This document shows positions 22,096 through 27,076 of a stretch of DNA of 27,076 nt, in pieces; the stretch's first letter is position 1; every line of letters starts with the position of its first letter. The position numbers and the translations under genes were made by a program. The notes under the pieces were generated by a model. The model did no database searches. It was not told the origin of the DNA and saw only the letters and a program-made list of their open reading frames with translations. Source of the DNA: Scatosoma sp045643825 (GTDB lineage: Bacteria > Bacillota > Clostridia > Christensenellales > Borkfalkiaceae); contig JAZRFV010000006.1 of assembly GCA_045643825.1 (NCBI GenBank), positions 1 to 27,076 on the forward strand. Reading direction: 5' to 3'.

Positions 22096-22959
22096 TTACA
22101 ACTCGTCGCTGTCGTCGTCCTTATCGTCTTTGTCGGGTTGGTTGTTTTTCTTAAAACGAATATCCTCCGCGCGGTAATCTTTCCAGATCCAACCGCCGTT
22201 TCTATCGTCTATCTTCACCTTAACCTCCATCTTCAGCATATTGATGCCTGCAACGATAGCTTTTCCTTCGGGGGTTTGCACTTCCGAACCGATTTTAGGC
22301 ATTTTCTTGATCGCTTCTGCGTAATAATCGTTTTCGTAGCTCAAACAACACATCAATCTACCGCAAAGCCCACTGATTTTACCAGGGTTCAACGACAAAC
22401 CTTGCGTTTTTGCCATTTTTACGCTCACCTTCTTAAATTCGGGCATATTTCCCGCACAGCAGCAAACTCTACCGCAAGGTGCGATACCGCCGAGGTATTT
22501 CGCCTCGTCACGCGTACCTACCTGACGAAGCTCGATACGGTTGTGGAAGGTGGTTGCCAAATCCTTTACAAGCTCTCTAAAATCTACACGATTTGCGGAG
22601 GTGAAATAGAACAAAATTTTACTGCCGTCAAACGCGTATTCGCAGTCCACAAGCTTCATTTCCAAGCCGTGTTTGATGATTTTTTCACGACAAATTTGCA
22701 TGGCTTGAGGGCGTTTTTCCTGGCAAGACTCATAAAATTCAGTATCCTTTTCCGTTGCAATACGAATGACGGATTTTAAAGGGGGTACGATCTCGTCGTC
22801 CGTCACTTCACGGTCGGGATACGCCACCCACGCATATTCTAACCCTCTTGCCGTTTCTACGACAACGGGCATATTTCTTTCGTATTTATCGCCTGCTTTG
22901 GGGGCGAAATAATACAGCTTGCCGCCGTTTTTAAATTTAATTCCTACTACTTTTACCAT
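22096..22959 (-). CDS. ricT: RicT (YaaT), PSP1-domain protein of the Ric complex
   Basis: Protein of 287 aa, usual length. RicT with RicA and RicF forms an Fe-S-containing complex that, in Bacillus, stimulates RNase Y processing and affects sporulation and competence. The PSP1 domain covers most of the protein. Its conserved cysteines are visible: Cys162 and Cys166-168 in PCGRVCCCAG, and Cys199, Cys204 and Cys205 in GLCGRLMCC. The C-terminus is a highly charged Asp/Lys tail. It begins 8 nt after the holB stop with AAGGAT as ribosome binding site, so the two are an operon, as in Bacillus holB-yaaT. Confidence 0.93.
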   Translation of the reverse strand: MVKVVGIKFKNGGKLYYFAPKAGDKYERNMPVVVETARGLEYAWVAYPDREVTDDEIVPPLKSVIRIATEKDTEFYESCQEKRPQAMQICREKIIKHGLEMKLVDCEYAFDGSKILFYFTSANRVDFRELVKDLATTFHNRIELRQVGTRDEAKYLGGIAPCGRVCCCAGNMPEFKKVSVKMAKTQGLSLNPGKISGLCGRLMCCLSYENDYYAEAIKKMPKIGSEVQTPEGKAIVAGINMLKMEVKVKIDDRNGGWIWKDYRAEDIRFKKNNQPDKDDKDDDSDEL

Positions 22960-22967
22960 ATAAATCC

Positions 22968-23954
22968 TTATTTATTACGTTTTCTGATGTTTGCGATGCA
23001 CACCTCGATGCATTGAGGAAATACCGCGTTGAATTGTACCTGTAATTCCGCATTCGACAACGCTTCTTGTGCATACAGTAAAGCGGATATCGTGTATTTT
23101 TCCGCTACTTTTTCCATTTTTTCCTTTTCTGATTTCAGTAAAACGGCTTTTTGATACGCCTTATCGTCCGTTTTTACAAGCAAAGCATCCCTAAAAATCA
23201 AACGAAGCAGGGAAAGAAGCTCTTTCTTGTGTTTGGTTTCCCCAACCGTACGCACGGCAAGGGGAATTTTGCTGTCGTCGAACAAGCAAAGGTTAAAGGC
23301 GTTTTCTACCAAGCTCTTATAATGACCGCCTTCCAAAATGTTTTGCGCCTCACCCAACACACCGCCTGATGCCGCCGCGCAAAGCTCCAAGGTAGAATCG
23401 TCGTATTTATTGCCGTAAATACGGTGGAGGGCGTTTTCCACGTCACCTATTGCAAAGGGTAAAATCTCTAACTTTTTCGTTCTGGATAAAACGGTGGGCA
23501 AAACGGGGAACACCGTCGTCGCACCGAGTAAGAACACAACCCCTTTGGGTGGTTCTTCTAAAAGTTTAAGGAGTTTATTTTGCGTTTGCGTATTCGCCTC
23601 TGCAAAATCCCCTAAAATAAACACCTTTTTATCCCCTTCAATAGGGCTTAAAAGACTTTCCTCACGGATATTTTCCGCATCCTCTACGGCAAGTTTTTTC
23701 CCTTCCGCAGGGTAAAATAAACAATCGGAAAAACTTTCTTCATCGATGAGCTTTGCAACACGCTTTTGTTCCTCGGTAGGCTCGTCCCAGCCATCCGAAT
23801 AGGCGGAAAAGATCACCTTTGCAAACTCCTTCAAAGCAGTGCGAAGATTGCGTCCGTCGTCAAACAGCAAAAGATATGCGTGAGAGCTTACTCCTCCCTC
23901 GCATTCCCTTTTTAACAAGCGATAGGCTTGTGTGTTTTGCAACAGTTCAATCAT
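22968..23954 (-). CDS. holB: DNA polymerase III delta' subunit
   Basis: Protein of 328 aa. Delta' is part of the clamp loader that places the beta clamp on DNA. It has the AAA+ clamp-loader layout without a Walker A P-loop, as expected for delta'. Visible: the KLLKLLEEPPKGVVFLL block and the sensor/arginine-finger region ending PTVLSRTKKLEIL. The usual SRC motif is SRT here. I see no zinc-binding four-cysteine module. AGAGG precedes the ATG, and a promoter is present at 23975-24003. First gene of holB-ricT. Confidence 0.9.
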   Translation of the reverse strand: MIELLQNTQAYRLLKRECEGGVSSHAYLLLFDDGRNLRTALKEFAKVIFSAYSDGWDEPTEEQKRVAKLIDEESFSDCLFYPAEGKKLAVEDAENIREESLLSPIEGDKKVFILGDFAEANTQTQNKLLKLLEEPPKGVVFLLGATTVFPVLPTVLSRTKKLEILPFAIGDVENALHRIYGNKYDDSTLELCAAASGGVLGEAQNILEGGHYKSLVENAFNLCLFDDSKIPLAVRTVGETKHKKELLSLLRLIFRDALLVKTDDKAYQKAVLLKSEKEKMEKVAEKYTISALLYAQEALSNAELQVQFNAVFPQCIEVCIANIRKRNK

Positions 23955-23974
23955 TCGTCTTAACCTCTTTTACC

Positions 23975-24003
23975 ATTATAACACAAATCGTGAAAATAAT
24001 CAA
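23975..24003 (-). promoter_or_regulatory. Sigma-A promoter of holB-ricT
   Basis: Minus strand TTGATT (23998-24003), 17 bp, TATAAT (23975-23980). It gives a short leader with AGAGG before the holB ATG. Confidence 0.82.
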
Positions 24004-24040
24004 GTGTTCCTTTGTATTTTTTTTACCCGTTTTTTACCGT

Positions 24041-24060
24041 TCAACGCATACCTGGTATGC
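24041..24060 (-). repeat. Post-stop palindrome, copy 3 (after rlmI)
   Basis: Minus strand GCATACCAGGTATGC is a perfect 15-nt odd palindrome, followed by GTTGA. The 13-nt core starts 7 nt after the rlmI stop. It shares 19 identical bases with the copy after greA. Confidence 0.8.
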
Positions 24061-24066
24061 TTATTT

Positions 24067-25233
24067 TTATAAAACTTGTAAAATAAAGAATTTTAAGTAC
24101 TGCGTTTCTTCCTCGTTTAAAAGGGCAGGGTGGTCGGGTGCTTGCGTACGCATTTCCAACACTCTCACCCTTCTACCACTCTCTTTTGCCGCCTCGGACA
24201 ACATTCTTTCAAACAACGGGAAAGTCATATAGTGGGAGCAGGAGCAGGTGGCAAGATAACCGCCTTTTTCTACCAGCTTGATACCCAAAACGTTGATATC
24301 CTTATATCCACGGTAGGCATCCTTCACCTCGCCCGCACTCTTACAAAAAGCAGGGGGATCCAGCACAACAAGGTCGTATTTTTCACCCGCTTTCTTCTTT
24401 TCACGGAGCAGTTCAAACACGTCCGCCTGTTCGGTGGTGATGTTTTGAATACCGTTGAGTTCTGCGTTCTTTCTAACGTTCGCAAGGGCAAATTCCGACA
24501 CGTCTACGGAGGTAACCTTGTCCGCCGTCAACGCCGCATTCAACGAGAAGCCGCCGCTGTTACAAAAACAGTCTAAAACCCTACCGCCCTTGGCATATCT
24601 ACGAAGGGAAAAGCGGTTTTCCTTTTGATCTAAAAAGTAGCCTGTCTTTTGCCCGTTCTTTACGTCCACGGACATCTTTAATCCGTTCTCTTCGATAATT
24701 ACTTCGTCGGGTACTTCCCCATATAAAACTCCCTTTTCAAGGGGTAAACCTTCCTTACTTCTTACCGCCACGTCACTTCTTTCATAGATGCCTTTCGGGT
24801 TAAAGAGGCGTACCATGTCCGCAACGATTTGCTTTTTACGCTGATGAATCCCCAAGGAAAGGCATTGCATAACGAGGATATCCGCATACTTATCAATAAT
24901 AAGCGCAGGCAGGTTATCCGCCTCGCCAAATACCACGCGACAGCAGTTTTCGTACCCTAATTTTTTGCGTTGTTCCCACGCTTCCTTTATACGTTCGTAA
25001 TAAAAATCCCCCTCGTCCGTTTCCTCATTTCTAATAAATATACGCACGAGAATTTTCGATGCATGATTGATGTAACCTTTGCCGATAAAACGGCCATCGA
25101 AGGAGCAAACGGTGGCAAGCGAACCATTCTTGTCCTTGCCCTCAATCCTTGCAACCTCGTTCGCGAACACCCAGCTGTGGCCGGCAATCAAACGCTTTTC
25201 TTCATTTTTCTTTAAATATACGGTGTACGGCAT
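24067..25233 (-). CDS. RlmI-type 23S rRNA (cytosine) methyltransferase
   Basis: Protein of 388 aa. An N-terminal PUA domain (about 5-70) precedes a linker domain and a class I SAM-dependent methyltransferase domain. Visible: the QKTGYFLDQKENR family signature (195-207), SAM motif I in VLDCFCNSGGFSLNAAL (219-235) and motif IV DPPAFCKS. Relatives methylate C5 of a cytosine in 23S rRNA (RlmI) or related targets; the precise base is not predictable here. The ATG at 25231-25233 is chosen because GGAG lies 7 nt upstream and the PUA domain begins at once; a longer frame upstream covers the promoter. It is divergent from the DUF1273 gene. A palindrome but no clear terminator follows. Confidence 0.88.
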   Translation of the reverse strand: MPYTVYLKKNEEKRLIAGHSWVFANEVARIEGKDKNGSLATVCSFDGRFIGKGYINHASKILVRIFIRNEETDEGDFYYERIKEAWEQRKKLGYENCCRVVFGEADNLPALIIDKYADILVMQCLSLGIHQRKKQIVADMVRLFNPKGIYERSDVAVRSKEGLPLEKGVLYGEVPDEVIIEENGLKMSVDVKNGQKTGYFLDQKENRFSLRRYAKGGRVLDCFCNSGGFSLNAALTADKVTSVDVSEFALANVRKNAELNGIQNITTEQADVFELLREKKKAGEKYDLVVLDPPAFCKSAGEVKDAYRGYKDINVLGIKLVEKGGYLATCSCSHYMTFPLFERMLSEAAKESGRRVRVLEMRTQAPDHPALLNEEETQYLKFFILQVL

Positions 25234-25266
25234 ACCTTTTCTCCGCTTTGTAAAATTACTACTTTC

Positions 25267-25295
25267 ATTATAGCACATTCTCTTTAAAAAGTAAA
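25267..25295 (-). promoter_or_regulatory. Sigma-A promoter of the RlmI-type gene
   Basis: Minus strand TTTACT (25290-25295), 17 bp, TATAAT (25267-25272). It is back to back with the DUF1273 promoter, the two -35 boxes being 30 bp apart. Confidence 0.82.
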
Positions 25296-25325
25296 CAATC
25301 GCGAGAAGAAATAAAAAAAATAAAA

Positions 25326-25354
25326 TTGACAAACGGTAAAAGCCGTGTTATAAT
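25326..25354 (+). promoter_or_regulatory. Consensus sigma-A promoter of the DUF1273 gene
   Basis: TTGACA (25326-25331), 17 bp, TATAAT (25349-25354). The -10 ends only 7 nt before the ATG at 25362. Confidence 0.9.
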
Positions 25355-25361
25355 GGTACAA

Positions 25362-25865
25362 ATGAAAAAACAGCTGACTATTTTTACAACGGAAGAGGAA
25401 TCTTCCGCATATAAAAACTGCGTTTTTACGGGGCACCGTGATTTGGGTGACGATTTTTCAAAGCACCGCTTAAAAAAGACGGTCGAGGCGCTGATAAAAT
25501 CGGGTGTGACCACGTTTTACAACGGTATGGCGATTGGTTTTGACCTCATTTCCGCGGAAACCGTTCTTTCCTTACGCAAAAAATATCCGCAGGTGAAATT
25601 GATCGCTTGCGTGCCCTGTTACGGCCAGGAAAAATACTTTTCTGAAACAGACAAAAAGCGTTACGTTAAAATTTTGAAAAAAGCGGACGAAACGGTGACT
25701 TTGGCGGACCATTACTACAACGGTTGCATGCAGCAGCGGGATAAATATATGGTGGATCGCGCCGACGTTATGATTGCGTATTGTAACAAGCCGACGGGCG
25801 GCGCGGCGTACACGGTAAAACTTTACCAAAAAGCGTACCCGGACCGTGAAATCTACTTTATCTGA
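25362..25865 (+). CDS. DUF1273/YpsA-like SLOG-fold protein
   Basis: Protein of 167 aa. The family has a Rossmann-like SLOG fold thought to bind nucleotides or related ligands. Bacillus YpsA, a member, has been linked to cell division, but no biochemical activity is settled to my knowledge. Visible: CVFTGHRDLG near the N-terminus, GMAIGFDLISAE in the middle and a C-terminal NKPTGGAAYTVKLY loop. The start is unusual. The promoter's -10 (25349-25354) ends just before ATG 25362, there is no Shine-Dalgarno, and the only earlier ATG in frame (25353) overlaps the -10. The mRNA is therefore probably leaderless. It sits between the divergent methyltransferase gene and the putative replication origin. 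No terminator follows. Confidence 0.85.
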   Translation: MKKQLTIFTTEEESSAYKNCVFTGHRDLGDDFSKHRLKKTVEALIKSGVTTFYNGMAIGFDLISAETVLSLRKKYPQVKLIACVPCYGQEKYFSETDKKRYVKILKKADETVTLADHYYNGCMQQRDKYMVDRADVMIAYCNKPTGGAAYTVKLYQKAYPDREIYFI

Positions 25866-25904
25866 AGAAAAAAATAAGGTAAAAATCAGCAATTCTCCTC
25901 ACTC

Positions 25905-26216
25905 CTGATATATTATTTATATATTATTTATATTAGTAGTATTAGTAGGGTGCTGTGGATATGTGGACAACCCTAATTTTTGTCTATTTTTGTTAGGAAA
26001 ATAAAGGGATTTTGCGTTTTGGATAACTGTGGATATCCCCTAAAAAGAATGTTGATAAAAATGTGGAAGTTTTGTGGATATGTGGAAGCTCTGCAAAAAC
26101 TTACCAACGACAAAATGAATAAGTATACAAAATAAATGAATAAAATAAGACTTATACGCCTTATCCACAATGGTTATCCACATGTGTATAACTTTGTAAA
26201 CAATGCGGTGTATAAC
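25905..26216. other. oriC: Putative chromosomal replication origin (oriC)
   Basis: This 362-nt gap holds no gene. In order: an AT-rich stretch with two perfect tandem 11-mers TATTATTTATA (25911-25932), a TAG/TAT trinucleotide run (25931-25948), a GC-richer GGTGC, then many DnaA boxes. On the minus strand (written as TGTGGATAA-like): 25954-25962, 25962-25970, 26018-26026, 26028-26036, 26073-26081, 26183-26191, with weaker ones at 26062, 26081 and 26208. On the plus strand there are two perfect TTATCCACA boxes at 26161-26169 and 26174-26182. The doublet TGTGGATATGTGGA occurs twice. Such density, asymmetry and AT-rich flank are hallmarks of bacterial oriC. The neighbour rsmG is commonly near origins. 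dnaA itself is not in the window. Confidence 0.85.
25931..25970. other. DnaA-trio-like element beside a DnaA-box doublet
   Basis: Six consecutive triplets TAT TAG TAG TAT TAG TAG run up to a short G/C-rich spacer and two abutting DnaA boxes. Read 3' to 5' away from the boxes they are GAT GAT TAT GAT GAT TAT, with the conserved central A. This is the layout of the basal unwinding system described for Bacillus subtilis. Confidence 0.7.
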
Positions 26217-26227
26217 AAGGAAAAATT

Positions 26228-26914
26228 ATGGATATAATGAAGGTTTACGAGGAGCAAATTATCGGTGAAAAGAAGGAACAATTCGAGGCGTACAGAGCCT
26301 TGATTTTGGAGTATAATCAGCGGTATAATTTGACCACGATTTTGGAAGAAAAAGACATGTATTATAAGCATTTTTTGGACAGTTCCGCAGGGGTGGATTT
26401 ATTCAAAAATAATGCCAAGGTAATCGAGGTTGGATCGGGTGCAGGATTCCCCTCAATGGTGCTTAAAATTTTGCGTGGGGATATCTCGTTTGACCTCATC
26501 GAAAGTGTAGGTAAAAAGTGCGAGTTTTTGCAGGTGGTTGTGGATAAACTCGGTTTAAAAAACGTGCATATTTATAATGTCCGTGCAGAGGATGCGGCGC
26601 GGGATAAAAAATTCCGTGAACAGTATGACCACGCAACGGCAAGAGCAGTGGCGCGAATGAATACCTTGTCGGAATATTGCCTGCCTTTTGTGAAGGTGGG
26701 CGGTAGTTTTATCGCGTATAAGAGTGGCGAAGCGGAAGAAATAAAGGAAGCGGAAAGCGCGTATAAAATTTTGGGCGCAAAATGCGAAGAGGTGATCCCT
26801 TACTCCTTACCCGAAGGGTACGGTGAAAGATTGCTTGCCGTGGTGAAGAAGGTAAAACCTACCCCTCCAAAATATCCAAGAGGTCAAGGGAAAGAGAGAA
26901 AACAACCGCTTTAA
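26228..26914 (+). CDS. rsmG: 16S rRNA (guanine-N7) methyltransferase RsmG (GidB)
   Basis: Protein of 228 aa, usual size. It methylates N7 of a guanine in the 530 loop of 16S rRNA using SAM. Visible: the SAM-binding VIEVGSGAGFP (65-75), a central ATARAVA motif, and the C-terminal signature YPRGQGKERKQPL, which marks the family's end. AAGGAA lies 7 nt before the ATG. The promoter is probably inside the origin region: TATAAC at 26211-26216 may be a -10, and it overlaps DnaA boxes, so DnaA could influence expression. A string of small hairpins follows the stop. Confidence 0.95.
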   Translation: MDIMKVYEEQIIGEKKEQFEAYRALILEYNQRYNLTTILEEKDMYYKHFLDSSAGVDLFKNNAKVIEVGSGAGFPSMVLKILRGDISFDLIESVGKKCEFLQVVVDKLGLKNVHIYNVRAEDAARDKKFREQYDHATARAVARMNTLSEYCLPFVKVGGSFIAYKSGEAEEIKEAESAYKILGAKCEEVIPYSLPEGYGERLLAVVKKVKPTPPKYPRGQGKERKQPL

Positions 26915-26923
26915 AAGTGATAT

Positions 26924-27000
26924 TTTCGCTCTCGCGAAAGTGAAGTTGGCTACGCCAGTGAAGTTTTGCGTTCTGCAAAGTGAAGTTTGCCTAACGGCAA
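26924..27000 (+). repeat. String of four hairpins with GTGAAG spacers
   Basis: Four short hairpins follow one another: TTTCGC/GCGAAA (26924-26939), TGGC/GCCA (26947-26957), TTTGC/GCAAA (26965-26979) and TTGCC/GGCAA (26987-27000). The stems differ in sequence, yet the three spacers between them are identical (GTGAAG at 26940, 26958 and 26980). A degenerate GTTGCG follows the last. The remaining 27001-27076 holds nothing I can name. Confidence 0.75.
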
Positions 27001-27076
27001 GTTGCGGTAAATATTTTTATATTTTAGTGAAAGAACGAGGTTGACTGTAAAAACGGGTGAAAAGACACCTTATTAG

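Noticed and set aside
26924..27000. CRISPR-like array after rsmG
   Set aside because: The constant part is only 6 nt and the variable parts are self-complementary stems of 11-16 nt, not unique spacers between long direct repeats.
1..27076. parS (TGTTTCACGTGAAACA) or Noc sites (ATTTCCCGGGAAAT) near the ParB-like gene or the origin
   Set aside because: No convincing match to either 14-16 nt palindrome was seen by eye on either strand.

Overview
The window looks like a chromosomal segment of an uncultured, endospore-forming member of the Clostridia (Firmicutes), probably a gut lineage. This rests on gene content and order: greA-lysS, yaaO-tmk, holB-ricT, lon-engB and spoIVFA-spoIVFB followed by an RNase E/G gene. 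It is supported by a PdaB-type sporulation deacetylase, strong AGGAGG-like ribosome binding sites, near-consensus sigma-A promoters, and TTG starts on ftsH, pdaB and spoIVFB. I cannot assign a genus from sequence alone. No transposase, prophage, CRISPR array, rRNA or tRNA gene was found.

Layout. 1-410: a gene-free AT-rich region with two near-identical promoter/leader units firing leftwards out of the window; they resemble rRNA-type tandem promoters. 410-738: a small membrane protein. 825-3716 (minus): a divergent ParB/Noc-family protein and FtsH. 3874-7480 (minus): a tight cluster of an unknown membrane-anchored protein, a YaaO-type decarboxylase, thymidylate kinase and the MntP manganese exporter. 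7619-9657 (minus): greA-lysS with a long structured leader. 9931-10185 (minus): a small conserved protein. 10405-12781 (plus): PdaB-like deacetylase, a tandem-OB single-stranded DNA-binding protein and a short Cas4-like nuclease. 12885-16448 (plus): SpoIVFA-like, SpoIVFB and RNase G. 16666-18776 (plus): a Wzz/BY-kinase pair. 18857-22014 (plus): Lon and EngB. 22096-25233 (minus): RicT, HolB and an RlmI-type methyltransferase. 25362-25865 (plus): a DUF1273 protein. 25900-26220: a candidate chromosomal replication origin. 26228-26914 (plus): RsmG, followed by a string of small hairpins.

How the genes work together. Most are housekeeping functions: protein quality control (FtsH, Lon), translation and RNA metabolism (LysS, GreA, RNase G, RlmI, RsmG, EngB, RicT), and DNA replication or segregation (Tmk, HolB, SSB, ParB-like, oriC). 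SpoIVFA/B and PdaB point to sporulation. The Wzz/kinase pair points to exopolysaccharide assembly whose glycosyltransferases are not in this window.

The least ordinary signals are non-coding. First, the origin: AT-rich 11-mers, a DnaA-trio-like run, a GC-rich spacer and about ten DnaA boxes, next to rsmG with no dnaA in view. Second, a 13-nt palindrome lies 5-7 nt after the stop codons of greA, rng and rlmI and is related to a wider CAGGTATGSGTTGA motif found in other places. Third, a run of four hairpins with differing stems is separated by an invariant GTGAAG spacer. Fourth, the leader and trailer of the greA-lysS unit carry structured, regulatory-looking RNA.
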